A DNA stretch of 48,645 nucleotides from Thermoproteota archaeon (GTDB taxonomy: Archaea > Thermoproteota > Thermoprotei_A > Sulfolobales > Ignisphaeraceae): the NCBI GenBank assembly GCA_013154235.1, contig JAADCV010000081.1, forward strand, positions 1 through 48,645, read 5' to 3'. The notes beneath the pieces are model-generated. The model saw only the letters and a list, made by a program, of their open reading frames with translations. It did not search any database and was not told the origin of the DNA. This document shows positions 8,208-16,726 of this stretch, piece by piece. Position 1 is the stretch's first letter; the number at the start of each line of letters is the position of its first letter. The position numbers and the translations under genes are program-made.

Positions 8208-8774
8208 CTACTCAAGGCAGCGCTCGAGGGCATCGCTCCACGCTGCAGCATACTCATCGTCGCGGATCCCAGCCTTGGCAAGTGCTCGCGATCCCCAGTA
8301 GCGCGAGAATAGCAGTGATGTAGTCCTGATCCTCTCAGCATCGATTCTCCTACACGGCGATACGGTAGCGCTGAACCTCGGGCGGCAGCATCTCGCTAAC
8401 GCAATCCTATTCGAGTTCAGAAACGCGGTAGCTCCATCGCGACTAGGGAACAGTAATAGGGCTAGGCTTAAGCTAGCTAGCCTCCTAGATAGAGGTAGAC
8501 CAAAGCTCTTTACGCATCTAATCAGTATGTCTTTCTCAAAGATTCTCTGACTCGATATATCTAGAGCTAGGAGGGATAGGCAGCTACCGTTAATTAGCAC
8601 AAGCGTAGCTCCCCTCATCCTCTCGATAATGAAGCTGGCTGTCCTAACGCGGCGTATATCCTCCGAGGTAACGATACCTAGCCTAGGATCGCCCCCGAAC
8701 CTGCGAATGATGCTCCTCCATCTCCTCCCTCTCGGGGGCTCTAGGACGATAGCTATGTTCAAGGCGCTTACCAC
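8208..8774 (-). CDS. Unrecognised protein, 188 residues
   Basis: I do not recognise this protein. It starts with a hydrophobic strand (ALNIAIVLEPP), continues with an Arg-rich first half and a hydrophobic helix (ASLSLALLLFP), and contains a CC pair and several other Cys residues in its second half. No nucleotide-binding or catalytic motif is evident. It diverges from the Hsp20-like gene and probably shares the TATA element at 8793-8801 with it. With that spacing the TTG at 8762 fits better as start than the GTG at 8774. The reading frame lacks similarity clues, so its reality rests on length, codon use and promoter placement. Confidence 0.5.
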   Translation of the reverse strand: MVSALNIAIVLEPPRGRRWRSIIRRFGGDPRLGIVTSEDIRRVRTASFIIERMRGATLVLINGSCLSLLALDISSQRIFEKDILIRCVKSFGLPLSRRLASLSLALLLFPSRDGATAFLNSNRIALARCCRPRFSATVSPCRRIDAERIRTTSLLFSRYWGSRALAKAGIRDDEYAAAWSDALERCLE

Positions 8775-8792
8775 TCGATTCTAAGGGCAAGG

Positions 8793-8801
8793 TGTATATA
8801 T
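8793..8801. promoter_or_regulatory. Central TATA shared by two divergent genes
   Basis: GTATATATT lies in the 58-nt gap between the genes at 8774 (minus) and 8833 (plus). It is nearly symmetric and sits at roughly TATA distance from both starts. Confidence 0.5.
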
Positions 8802-8832
8802 TCACCTAGCGACTAGGTACTACGGTGGTCAC

Positions 8833-9183
8833 GTGGAGGAAGATGATAGGAGGTTCCGCGCCTCCCTCTTCGATGTGATAGAGCGTGTTCTAGAGAGAAT
8901 GCTAGCAGATCTAAACGGCGTGATAGGCGCTGAGCGGCAGGTAGTGAGCCCGCTGACGCACATAATGGAGAAGGGAGACTCCGTAGAGATCGTTGTCGAG
9001 CTCCTCGAATGTGAAGACCCTAACCCCCGCGTGAGAATAGGCAAGGATAGGATACTGATCCGCGCTGAAGGAACGAACATATGCTTGAAGTCTATCGAGG
9101 TACCGCCGTACCTAGACACGTCTAGAGCTAAGGTACGCAACCTGAGAGACATGCTCATAATCGAGATACCGAAGAAGCGATAA
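8833..9183 (+). CDS. Hsp20/alpha-crystallin-like small protein
   Basis: The 116-residue protein has a C-terminal beta-rich region of about 70 residues that fits an Hsp20-like (alpha-crystallin/CS) fold: a GDSVEIVVEL strand, a KDRILIRAEG strand, an IEVPP turn corresponding to the family LP(P) segment, and a final MLIIEIPKK strand. Small heat-shock proteins hold unfolding proteins in solution without ATP. The N-terminal 40 residues include FDVIERVLERML, a likely helix. It is shorter than typical Hsp20 and lacks the C-terminal IxI motif, so an assembly-defective or specialised variant is possible. The start is GTG 8833. Confidence 0.7.
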   Translation: MEEDDRRFRASLFDVIERVLERMLADLNGVIGAERQVVSPLTHIMEKGDSVEIVVELLECEDPNPRVRIGKDRILIRAEGTNICLKSIEVPPYLDTSRAKVRNLRDMLIIEIPKKR

Positions 9184-9202
9184 GCTGGCTTACCTTGCTC
9201 AG

Positions 9203-9805
9203 CTACGGCCGCTGAGAGCCGCGCATACCCGCGGCTAGATGATGCGGCCGGTCAGACCCCCTATACACATCTAGGCAGATTCGGGGTACTGCAAGGCATA
9301 GCTGCTCAGCGTACTCAATGCTTCTCTCAATTATCTCCACGCCTATAACTAGGGGGAGCGACGCTATCGCTCTAGGCAGCCCGTAGTTACGCCTAATCAC
9401 TGTAGACACTTCGCTAGCTCTAGGGATCTCTCTAGCGAGCGCGAGAGCCATAGCTATGAATATGCTGGCTCTCGAAGCTCCAAGCACGTTGAGTACATCC
9501 GATACGGAGATGAACCTAGCGGCTAGAAACGATACTAGGACTATAGATGCTAGAGCAGCGACGCTCTTTGCTATAGCTATAGGTGCTCCGCTGACTAGGC
9601 TCGCTAACACCGTTAGGAAGGTGTATGCCCCTACGAATAGCGCTAGCGCGACCGCAGCGCTCTTAAGCATAGCCCTATCGATGAGCGCTATCGCTACCGC
9701 GGCTGCAGCCGCGATAGCTATGTCGATTTCTAGGGGCAGCAGGTAGGATGCTGCTAGCACAGCTGCTGGAGATAGAACCTTAGCTAAGCTCAACAATCTC
9801 TGCAC
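9203..9805 (-). CDS. ecfT: Transmembrane T component of a biotin ECF transporter
   Basis: This 200-residue hydrophobic protein has about five membrane segments within its first 140 residues, then a cytoplasmic helix region (SIEYAEQLCLAVPR) that would couple to the ATPases. It fits the CbiQ/BioN-type T component of energy-coupling factor transporters. The gene follows the ATPase gene with a 26-nt overlap and the BioY gene two genes upstream, so it serves biotin uptake. It is short compared with the usual 220-270 residues. Family assignment rests partly on the operon context. Confidence 0.75.
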   Translation of the reverse strand: MQRLLSLAKVLSPAAVLAASYLLPLEIDIAIAAAAAVAIALIDRAMLKSAAVALALFVGAYTFLTVLASLVSGAPIAIAKSVAALASIVLVSFLAARFISVSDVLNVLGASRASIFIAMALALAREIPRASEVSTVIRRNYGLPRAIASLPLVIGVEIIERSIEYAEQLCLAVPRICLDVYRGSDRPHHLAAGMRGSQRP

Positions 9806-10934
9806 TTCGCAGCCACCTAAGATCGCTCCTGGACTTCCCAGTCACGATAGCGCTCTTGCCTAAGCTAGCTGCATCCTCAATAGCTTCGCAAAAGAGCTTA
9901 GCAACATCGTCGTCTAGACCGAGAGCTAGCTCGTCTACCACAAGAAGCCACTTGCGCGGCGAAGCGAGAGCTAGCTGCATCATTAGGGCTCTCGACTCGC
10001 CGAGGCTCAGAGTATAAGGGTTTCTATAGGCTATGCTTCTCCAGGGCTCACCTAGAGCCCTAGCGTCGACGCTGAGCGCCTTAGCCTCTAGCTCGATACT
10101 GGGGTACGCGAAGAGCCTTGGGGGGATCTGGGGAACAACGTATACAGATCCCTTTAGCCGCGCTGTGCCCCTAACCACCTTCGCTGATCCTATCAATGCT
10201 CTAACTAGCGTTGTTTTCCCTCTAGCGTTAGGCGCAGCTACCCCAACTACATCCCCTGGCCCTACATCCAGATCTAGCTCGCTTAGATCGACTATTCTAG
10301 AGCCGTAGGATACTGCTAGCGAGCGAATCGATGCCGCACCGCTTCTCCTAGGCTCGGCAACGACCACTTTCGAAATCTCTACACCTCCATCGATGTAGGT
10401 AACGCTATCTACGTACTTAGCTAGAGGATGCTCGCTGTGATCAGCTATCACCACTGCTCCACCTCTAGACGCAATCCTTCTCAGAGCCTCCATAGCCTTA
10501 GGCAGCTGCCTTTCATCGAGATAGCTGCTAAGCTCTTCTACAAGCACGAGCCTAGCCCTAGATCGCTCGGCAATCTTTAGACACTCCATCAGCGCCTCGC
10601 TAGCCGCCATCATTTCTCTGCGGAGCGACCCAGCAGCAACTAGGCTACGCACACTCAGCATACTCGTTGGATCGTGCGGAACGTAAACAACTTCTCCCCG
10701 CTCCATAGCCTCAAGGGGGCTCGAGCCCGTAACCTCTAGAAGCCCCCTAATCTCTATTCCTCCGTAGAGCTGGGCTACCCCAGCTAGAGACTTTAGAACT
10801 AGACTCTTTCCGCTGCCTACCCTACCAACGATAAGGTGCATCGATCCAGACTTCACAACGAGATCCAGCCCCTTAACGATGATCTTGCCACCAACGTATA
10901 TGCGGAGGTCCTTAGCTCTAGCTAGCGCGGCCAT
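9780..10934 (-). CDS. ecfA: Fused two-domain ABC ATPase of the biotin ECF transporter
   Basis: The 384-residue protein joins two ABC ATPase domains. Domain 1 (about 1-190) has Walker A GRVGSGKS (37-44), a Walker B ending in Glu133-Glu134 and the switch His166, but no recognisable LSGGQ-type signature. Domain 2 (about 200-384) has a Walker A ending NARGKTT, a clear signature LSLGE and Walker B VVDEL, but no switch His (VTGKS in its place). Together they should form one complete and one degenerate ATP site. The gene starts 1 nt after bioY and overlaps ecfT by 26 nt. It powers vitamin uptake with the T and S components. Confidence 0.85.
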   Translation of the reverse strand: MAALARAKDLRIYVGGKIIVKGLDLVVKSGSMHLIVGRVGSGKSLVLKSLAGVAQLYGGIEIRGLLEVTGSSPLEAMERGEVVYVPHDPTSMLSVRSLVAAGSLRREMMAASEALMECLKIAERSRARLVLVEELSSYLDERQLPKAMEALRRIASRGGAVVIADHSEHPLAKYVDSVTYIDGGVEISKVVVAEPRRSGAASIRSLAVSYGSRIVDLSELDLDVGPGDVVGVAAPNARGKTTLVRALIGSAKVVRGTARLKGSVYVVPQIPPRLFAYPSIELEAKALSVDARALGEPWRSIAYRNPYTLSLGESRALMMQLALASPRKWLLVVDELALGLDDDVAKLFCEAIEDAASLGKSAIVTGKSRSDLRWLRSAEIVELS

Positions 10935-10935
10935 T

Positions 10936-11625
10936 CTAGGCTAGCCCCCTGCTCCTCATCAGCTTAGCTGCGGCTATCCCTAGCGCTACCCCTAGAACGT
11001 GGTCCATGAACATGTCCTGGGGAACGAATATCGCTACGCTAGCTAGGAACAGCGCTAGGGGTAGCGGCATGCTGGAAGCGCTTACGCGAAGAAGGGCGTG
11101 TATAGCTCTCGTGCTCCACACGCAGAGCCCTCTCGCTCCAAGGACTACAGCGTATGCATAGAACACTGCGTAGCCGAGGATGTACACAGGTGCTACGCAT
11201 GGAAGCGTTAGCAGCCACAGCACCGCGTAGTCACGTAGCCTAGCATCGGCTAGGCTCCTACCGACCTTAGCTAGGTAGCTCCGACTAGCAATAGAGTAGA
11301 GCGCGGATGCTAGCGGAAAGGCCCATAGGTATCCAGCAGTGTACCCCAGGAGTACGTAAGGCCCTCCGTGCGCTCCAGCAGCTATCGGAAGGCCGAATGC
11401 TATGAGCGCTAGGTAGCATAGCTGCGCTAGAGCTGCATCACTAGGAGAGAGCATTAGCCCCGCGAAGACGATGCCCATGTTCTGCATCGTGTATGGGACA
11501 GGCCCTACGTAGATACATATCTCAGCTCCGACAGCCGTTAGCGCTATCGATGCTACGAAAGCTGCTATCCTAGCTATCGGCGACCTAAAACCGTATACAT
11601 AGATGTCCCTAGCCATCTTAACCAA
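10936..11625 (-). CDS. bioY: BioY biotin-binding S component
   Basis: This 229-residue membrane protein has the BioY signature region: VPYTMQNMGIVFAGL, a following LAQLCYLALIAFGLP helix, then GGPYVLLGYTAGYLWAFP. It is the substrate-capture subunit of the biotin ECF transporter. About six membrane segments are visible. The start may be TTG 11625 or ATG 11616. It faces birA across 62 nt with one shared TATA element, so the BirA-type regulator is well placed to control both uptake and itself. The tight downstream ATPase and T component genes complete the transporter. Confidence 0.92.
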   Translation of the reverse strand: MVKMARDIYVYGFRSPIARIAAFVASIALTAVGAEICIYVGPVPYTMQNMGIVFAGLMLSPSDAALAQLCYLALIAFGLPIAAGAHGGPYVLLGYTAGYLWAFPLASALYSIASRSYLAKVGRSLADARLRDYAVLWLLTLPCVAPVYILGYAVFYAYAVVLGARGLCVWSTRAIHALLRVSASSMPLPLALFLASVAIFVPQDMFMDHVLGVALGIAAAKLMRSRGLA

Positions 11626-11650
11626 TACCGCGTAAACAGTCTACATAGAG

Positions 11651-11657
11651 GTATATC
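11651..11657. promoter_or_regulatory. Shared bioY/birA promoter element
   Basis: GTATATC lies at the middle of the gap, 26 nt from position 11628 on one side and about 26 nt from 11681 on the other. Both starts lie just beyond those points. The neighbouring TATCGATA palindrome (about 11663-11670) is a candidate operator but has no independent support. Confidence 0.5.
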
Positions 11658-11687
11658 AACCTATCGATACGATACGACTGGGGGGCT

Positions 11688-12644
11688 TTGAAGTACCTAG
11701 CTCTAGAAGTGCTCAAGCTCCTCAAGTCGAGCAGTGGCTACGTATCTGGCTCAGAGATCGCGAGAAAGCTAGGTCTCTCGAGATCGACGGTGAACAAGGT
11801 AATAAACGAGCTCAAGAGGCTAGGTTACGTTATAGAGACCCACCCACGCCTAGGCTACAAGCTCCTAGACCTCGACGACCTATCCCTCTCTCCACTCTAC
11901 CCACCGAGCGTCAACGGCAGGAGGATCTCCATACACTACATGGAGCGCTGCAGCTCCACTCAGGATGTCGCTGATACCCTAGCTAGGGAGGGTGCTGAAG
12001 AGGGTACTGTTGTGGTTGCCGAAGAGCTTTCCAGCGCTAGGGGTAGGCTTGGAAGAAAGTGGGTAGCGCCAAGAGGCGGGCTGTGGATGACTATCGTGTT
12101 GAGGCCAAGCCGCGTCGAGTGCCTACATTCCCTAAGCATAGCTATGGGTGTCGCTGTGGCTAGAGGCATTGAGCTGATAGCTGGTGTCGAGCCCAAGCTC
12201 AAGTGGCCTAACGACCTAGTTATAGACGGGAGGAAGCTCGGGGGGATACTGATAGAGGCTCGTGCCGAGGCCGATAGGCTGCTGTACGCTCTCGTAGGTA
12301 TAGGCATAAACGTCAACAACGAGATACCTCCGGAGCTGCAGGGCTTCGCAGTTAGCCTAAGGGAGGTTCTAGGGAAGAGGGTTCCTAGAGTCCCCCTTCT
12401 CAGATCGGTGGTCACGCACCTCTTCGAGGAGTACGATAAGCTGCTCAGCGGGCATGCTAGCGAGGTTGTGAAGGAGTGGAAGCAGCTTAGCTACACGCTA
12501 GGGAAGCACGTTAGGGTTAAGCTAGTCGACGGAAGCGTGGTGGAGGGTGTTGCTATAGACGTTGATAGGCTCGGTCGGCTTATCATCGACTCTGAGGGTA
12601 GGAGAATCGTTATAGACTCGGGAGATGTTGAACACCTTAGATAG
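11688..12644 (+). CDS. birA: Bifunctional biotin repressor / biotin-protein ligase
   Basis: The 318-residue protein has an N-terminal winged helix (GSEIARKLGLSRSTVNKVI, about 20-40) followed by the class II-like biotin ligase core. The ligase carries RGRLGRKWVAPRGGLW for biotinyl-adenylate binding, KWPNDLVIDGRKLGGIL and GIGINVNNE, and a C-terminal SH3-like domain (VKLVDGSVVEGVAIDV). It attaches biotin to carboxylase carrier domains, and the HTH domain makes it a likely repressor of the facing bioY operon. The start is TTG 11688 preceded by GGGGGG. It converges on the GNAT gene with no gap. Confidence 0.93.
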   Translation: MKYLALEVLKLLKSSSGYVSGSEIARKLGLSRSTVNKVINELKRLGYVIETHPRLGYKLLDLDDLSLSPLYPPSVNGRRISIHYMERCSSTQDVADTLAREGAEEGTVVVAEELSSARGRLGRKWVAPRGGLWMTIVLRPSRVECLHSLSIAMGVAVARGIELIAGVEPKLKWPNDLVIDGRKLGGILIEARAEADRLLYALVGIGINVNNEIPPELQGFAVSLREVLGKRVPRVPLLRSVVTHLFEEYDKLLSGHASEVVKEWKQLSYTLGKHVRVKLVDGSVVEGVAIDVDRLGRLIIDSEGRRIVIDSGDVEHLR

Positions 12645-13448
12645 CTAGATCGATCCTATAAAGACCTTCCTCGATCCTATCTCGCGGAATCCAAGCCTGC
12701 GGTACATTCTTCTGGCTGGGCACGAGGCTCTTACTGCAGCAGCAACGAGAGCACCAGCCTCGACGCCAGCTCTCGCAAGCTTGTGGAGCACTGCTGAGCC
12801 CAACCCCATTCCCCTATACCTATCTCTCGTAAACACATCCTCGACAATCCAAGCGTACCTAGTTCTAGCGAGAGAGCACGCTATAGACGCTAGCTCACCG
12901 TTTACGAAGGCTCCGAAGCATAGCTGCTCCAGCAGCTCATCCCTAGCAGCGTCGATACTCAGCTCAACCCCCCTCTCCTTCTCCAGAGCCGCAAAGGCAG
13001 CGGCGTCGCTCCCGGAGAAGGGGTCTAGAGCCCTAATGCACGTGCTCGCTACAGTAATAGGGCTTAGGCTAGCCCTATCAACAGCTAGCTCCACTAGCTC
13101 GTCATCTATAACTGTTCTAAACAGGGACTTGGCCAGCCTAGCCACGCGATCTTCAAGCTCGCTGCTATGCACATGGAGAATTACAGAGGGGTGCCCCCTC
13201 AAGTGATTCGCTAGGCCACGGAGAACATCCTCGGGCAGCGATCCCCAGAAATGGGCGTGCAGCCCACGTAACCTCTTGCAGAGAAGTGCGTAGCCCTCGA
13301 TACGCCCATCCCTAGATACGTGGAGCCACGCTACCGATCTAGGGTCGTACACAGCGCTATGCAGCAGGTAGCTATGGAAGGGGCTCTCCCTAGCGAGCCT
13401 AGCTATCTCTCGAACTATCTCACTAGCCTTCCCAAGCTCTACGATCAT
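12645..13448 (-). CDS. GNAT-family N-acetyltransferase at the end of the cobalamin operon
   Basis: The 267-residue protein has a C-terminal GNAT domain with the acetyl-CoA loop RYRGMGLGSAVLHKL and the later RMYRRLGFREIG segment that closes the fold. The first 140 residues look like a second, worn GNAT-like half without an acetyl-CoA loop. The start is ATG 13448, 9 nt after the cbiB stop, so it is probably co-transcribed with the cobalamin genes. No cobalamin step is known to need an acetyltransferase, so either an unrelated passenger or a modifying enzyme is possible. Confidence 0.8.
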   Translation of the reverse strand: MIVELGKASEIVREIARLARESPFHSYLLHSAVYDPRSVAWLHVSRDGRIEGYALLCKRLRGLHAHFWGSLPEDVLRGLANHLRGHPSVILHVHSSELEDRVARLAKSLFRTVIDDELVELAVDRASLSPITVASTCIRALDPFSGSDAAAFAALEKERGVELSIDAARDELLEQLCFGAFVNGELASIACSLARTRYAWIVEDVFTRDRYRGMGLGSAVLHKLARAGVEAGALVAAAVRASCPARRMYRRLGFREIGSRKVFIGSI

Positions 13449-13457
13449 CAGCTAGCC

Positions 13458-14417
13458 CTAGATGTATCTACCGAGGTACGGAAGCAATAACGCTACTAGA
13501 GACGTGGATATCCAGATACCGCAGCACACCCAAGCGATCCGTAGAGCTGTTCTCAACTGCTCAGCTCTAGGAAGATCTCCATCACCGATTGAGTAGAACC
13601 CCGGCTTCTCCAGCTTAACGCCGAGGATCCCAGCCATAGCCGACATTGGGTGTCCAGCGTTCACGCTCTCCGTAGCTCTCCTGTACCTAATCCAGGTTCT
13701 GAAGCCTCTCCTCCAGTCGAGGCCGAGGAGCGCTGCAGCGAGTATAATTGATAGGGCTGTGAGCCTAGCTGGGACGAAGTTGAGCAGGGTATCGGCGCGT
13801 GCTGAGAACCAGCCTACATTCCTATACTCCTCGCTCTTGAAGCCGAGCGCTCCATCCATGGTGTTTGCGAGCCTCTGCAGCAGCGCGCCGAGAGGACCTA
13901 GGGTGCAGAAGTATAGAAGGGGTGAAGTAAAGCCATCTACTAGGCTCTCAGCGAGGCTCTCCACGGCTGCTGAAATGACGTGGGGCTCGCTGAGCTTAGA
14001 TACGTCTCTCCTAACTATGAGCTGGACCCACCTCCTCGCTTCATCCCAATCGCCGCGCTCTGCAGCCTCTCTAGCGGAGTCCACGATCCTTGTAAGGAGC
14101 ACGATGCTCATCGACACCTTGGCTATGTAGGCGCTGATCAGCACCTGCGCTACAACCCCTAGCCTACCGGCGATGATCAGCAGCGCTGCGTAGGGAGCTA
14201 GATGAGTAGATACGCAGGCTATCCACGTGGCTATACCCCTAGCTCGAGAGGAGTAGGGTTTTCCAAGGGCTTTAGCCATGACGAAGCACGTGTGTACGGG
14301 ATGAATCTTCAGTAGAAGGCCTCGGTGCTCGGGGTAGGCGAGGTCTGCTAGAAGCGCTATGATGAGCGCTGAGGCTAGCACCGCGTTGCTAGGCCGAAGC
14401 GCTAGCGCTATATCCAT
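13458..14417 (-). CDS. cbiB: Adenosylcobinamide-phosphate synthase
   Basis: This multi-spanning membrane protein fits the CbiB/CobD family, which joins the aminopropanol phosphate arm to adenosylcobyric acid. Recognisable features are the N-terminal LADLAYPEHRG...IHPV stretch, the SEPHVISAAVESLAESLVDGF segment, and the NAGHPMSAMAGILGVKLEKPG segment near the C-terminus, which corresponds to the family's AGxxMsAmAGaLgv motif. The ATG at 14417 (319 residues) is preferred over the earlier frame opening at 14441; it overlaps the cobS stop by 10 nt. It works with the CobD-like decarboxylase two genes upstream. Confidence 0.92.
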   Translation of the reverse strand: MDIALALRPSNAVLASALIIALLADLAYPEHRGLLLKIHPVHTCFVMAKALGKPYSSRARGIATWIACVSTHLAPYAALLIIAGRLGVVAQVLISAYIAKVSMSIVLLTRIVDSAREAAERGDWDEARRWVQLIVRRDVSKLSEPHVISAAVESLAESLVDGFTSPLLYFCTLGPLGALLQRLANTMDGALGFKSEEYRNVGWFSARADTLLNFVPARLTALSIILAAALLGLDWRRGFRTWIRYRRATESVNAGHPMSAMAGILGVKLEKPGFYSIGDGDLPRAEQLRTALRIAWVCCGIWISTSLVALLLPYLGRYI

Positions 14418-15184
14418 CGTATGGACACCGCTATAGCGCACATTATAGCTATGCGCGCGATCTCGTTGCTAGCGCCAAGCACGTCACCGTTCGCAAACCC
14501 TAGCCTCTTCCTACAGTCCCTAGACACGATGAGCGCTACTGCAATCGAGGCTGGCGCCGACACGAGCGTGATAGGGCCAGCGAGCCAGAAGCACAGGGCT
14601 GCTGCTAGAGCTACCCCCACGCAGTTCAAGGCAATCCTGCGCCTATCCTTAGAGAACTCCACGAACTTTCTCCCCAAGCCGCTGTAGGGCTCTGGCGGCG
14701 AGAGCGCAGCGACTATATACATCGTCTCTAGGCTCCAGAGGTACACGCTCTCTATTGTTCCGAGGAGGCTGCGCAGCGAGAGCACCGAGGCGGTAATGGA
14801 CTCTGCAGAAGCTATGAATAGAGCTACGTACAGACCTAGGGCAACTATCGCAAACGCTCCCTTCCTAGGATCCTTGAGTACCCTAAGCGCTTCCTCGCCA
14901 GTTCTAAGGCTTCCAACAACGTCAGCGTAGTCAGCTAGCGCATCTAGGTGAAGAGCTCTGGTTATAGCTACGTGAGCTGCCAGAAGGGTAGCTGCAGCCA
15001 TTAGAGGAGTTGACAGGTATCTAACGGCTGCAGTAGCTGAGAAGGCTAGGGCTCCCTCGAGAAGCGCAACGAGCGGTATTGCGAAGAACATTCTTGCAGC
15101 GCTATCGAGATCCAGAGCTCCTGTTGGTATCGACGTGAAGAAGGAGACTAGGGACCTTAATCCCTTTACAGCTCCTCTAGGCAA
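14408..15184 (-). CDS. cobS: Adenosylcobinamide-GDP ribazoletransferase (cobalamin synthase)
   Basis: This 258-residue membrane protein has the CobS signature LHLDALADYADVVGS with its Asp cluster for metal and substrate, preceded by an FFTSIP motif near the N-terminus. It joins alpha-ribazole (phosphate) to adenosylcobinamide-GDP. Several hydrophobic helices follow. It starts inside the 3' end of the CobD-like gene (19-nt overlap) and overlaps cbiB, so it is translated from the same tightly packed message. Confidence 0.92.
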   Translation of the reverse strand: MPRGAVKGLRSLVSFFTSIPTGALDLDSAARMFFAIPLVALLEGALAFSATAAVRYLSTPLMAAATLLAAHVAITRALHLDALADYADVVGSLRTGEEALRVLKDPRKGAFAIVALGLYVALFIASAESITASVLSLRSLLGTIESVYLWSLETMYIVAALSPPEPYSGLGRKFVEFSKDRRRIALNCVGVALAAALCFWLAGPITLVSAPASIAVALIVSRDCRKRLGFANGDVLGASNEIARIAIMCAIAVSIRWI

Positions 15185-16200
15185 CAGCTCACCTCCTTCA
15201 GCAGCTCATCGATCTCGTTGCTAGGTCTAACCGAGATCCTTGCGTAGCTACTATCTAAGCACTTAAACGATGAGCATAGCCTTATCGATACTCGCTTCCT
15301 CTCCAAGCACCTAGCTATATCTATCATTCTATCGTGCCTAGCGAGAACGTAGGGAGCTGCAGAATCGAATGTCTCTAAGCCAAGCCTCTCGAGTCCCTCG
15401 ACGAGGAATCTCCTTAGCCTAAGGATGGCGTTTCTACTCAGCTCGGTGAACTCCCTGAGATAGCTTCCGTATCGGGACAGCAGTATCTCTACGAACTTAG
15501 CAGCTACGGAGTTAACGTTCCACGGCTGCCTAGCATCCTCTATAAGCTCGCGAATCCTCCTATCGCTGATAACAGCAAACCCTATTCGGAGCCCGGGAAG
15601 CGCTAGCAGCTTCGTTAAGCTGAACACAGCGATAACGCCGTCGTCCGCAACCACCTTTACGCGCTTGGTAGATAGATCGGCAAAGGCGTAGTCTGCTAGA
15701 ACAAGGCAACCGCGGCTAAGCGCCTCATCTATAGCCTTATCGAGCTCTACCGATCCCGTGGGGTTGTTAGGTATAGAGACTATCGCTATGCATGTACCCC
15801 TACAACTCTCTAGAGCCCTACTCAAATTAGCTAGATCTAAAACCCATCTTTGGCCTCGCGCAACCATGCACGTGCTTACCCTCGTGGCGCCGACGGCGCG
15901 AGCGTGATCATCTATGTCTCCGAACGTGGGGTCCACGCTAACGATGTTTCTAGGTCGAAGAGCTAGGGTTACGAGGGAGTACGCTTCTGCAGCGCCATTG
16001 AGGGGCACCACACTATCTTCGTCAAATCCATAGAAATCTGCTAGAGCCTTTACGAGCCTGCTATAGCTAGGATTAGGGTACCTAGATAGCGATCTGAGGC
16101 TCTCCGCAAGTATGGGCATCGCGATCGGTGGAGGGCCTAGAGGGTTCGCGGGAGCGCTAAAGTCTAGAAAGCCTTCGGGAGCCCCTCCATGGATCTTCAC
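15166..16200 (-). CDS. cobD: PLP-dependent threonine-phosphate decarboxylase-like enzyme
   Basis: The 344-residue protein is a fold-type I aminotransferase relative. The PLP lysine is in VFSLTKLLALPGLRIGF, substrate-binding residues are in SIPNNPTG and DYAFADL, and the beginning HGGAPEGFLDFSAPANPLGPP matches the CobC/CobD group rather than plain histidinol-phosphate aminotransferases. CobD makes (R)-1-amino-2-propanol phosphate, the linker of the nucleotide loop. The location between cobY and cobS supports this role. The start is GTG 16200, 44 nt inside cobY. A histidinol-phosphate aminotransferase is the alternative but no his genes are near. Confidence 0.85.
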   Translation of the reverse strand: MKIHGGAPEGFLDFSAPANPLGPPPIAMPILAESLRSLSRYPNPSYSRLVKALADFYGFDEDSVVPLNGAAEAYSLVTLALRPRNIVSVDPTFGDIDDHARAVGATRVSTCMVARGQRWVLDLANLSRALESCRGTCIAIVSIPNNPTGSVELDKAIDEALSRGCLVLADYAFADLSTKRVKVVADDGVIAVFSLTKLLALPGLRIGFAVISDRRIRELIEDARQPWNVNSVAAKFVEILLSRYGSYLREFTELSRNAILRLRRFLVEGLERLGLETFDSAAPYVLARHDRMIDIARCLERKRVSIRLCSSFKCLDSSYARISVRPSNEIDELLKEVSCCLEEL

Positions 16201-16726
16201 TGCAGATCCCCCTCGCTAGCTCGAGATCCCTACTCGTGTTAACATTGAGGAACTCTATGCTTCTAGGAATGCATATCGTGCACCACCCACCGTTATCAGC
16301 CCTAAACACCGAGATTCCTATGAAGTCTCTGCACTCCACGCTCAGCGTAGCTACGCTCTGATCGCACTCCTCAAGCGCAAGGGATAGAAGGAACTCGAGA
16401 CTCTCCCGAGAGACAAAGGGGGTGTCGCTAGGCACGACCAGCAGCGGTCTCTCCCTAATGAACTTCAGTGCGAAGCCTAGATCCTCCGAGTAGCCGTAGC
16501 CCGAGGTCTCTACGCAGTCGAGGAGAGGACTCGAGGAGCACACGCTTCTCATAGCGCCTCTCGTTCTCCACGATACGAGCAGAACCACGTGCTTGCATAG
16601 CTGTGCGCAGGTCTCGGCGACGTAGGTAACAATAGGTTTCCCGCATAGCTCTAGCGCTGGCTTTATCGCGTAGCCTAGCCTACTTCCAGCACCACCCGCC
16701 ATCACTACAGCTACGCTACAGCTCAT
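16157..16726 (-). CDS. cobY: GTP:adenosylcobinamide-phosphate guanylyltransferase
   Basis: The 189-residue protein is a nucleotidyltransferase with the signature VMAGGAGSRLGYAIKPALELCGKP at its N-terminus and VVPSDTPFVS for metal binding, as in the archaeal CobY that replaces bacterial CobU. It activates cobinamide phosphate as the GDP derivative for CobS. I choose ATG 16726, since the family motif begins seven residues later; the upstream 22 codons of the open frame lie inside cbiZ-cobZ. It overlaps cbiZ-cobZ by 11 nt and the CobD-like gene by 44 nt. Confidence 0.9.
   Translation of the reverse strand: MSCSVAVVMAGGAGSRLGYAIKPALELCGKPIVTYVAETCAQLCKHVVLLVSWRTRGAMRSVCSSSPLLDCVETSGYGYSEDLGFALKFIRERPLLVVPSDTPFVSRESLEFLLSLALEECDQSVATLSVECRDFIGISVFRADNGGWCTICIPRSIEFLNVNTSRDLELARGICSEDPWRGSRRLSRL

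Noticed and set aside
11663-11670. TATCGATA palindrome as the proven BirA operator
   Set aside because: A single 8-bp palindrome in an AT-rich gap is weak evidence and no second site was found to support it.
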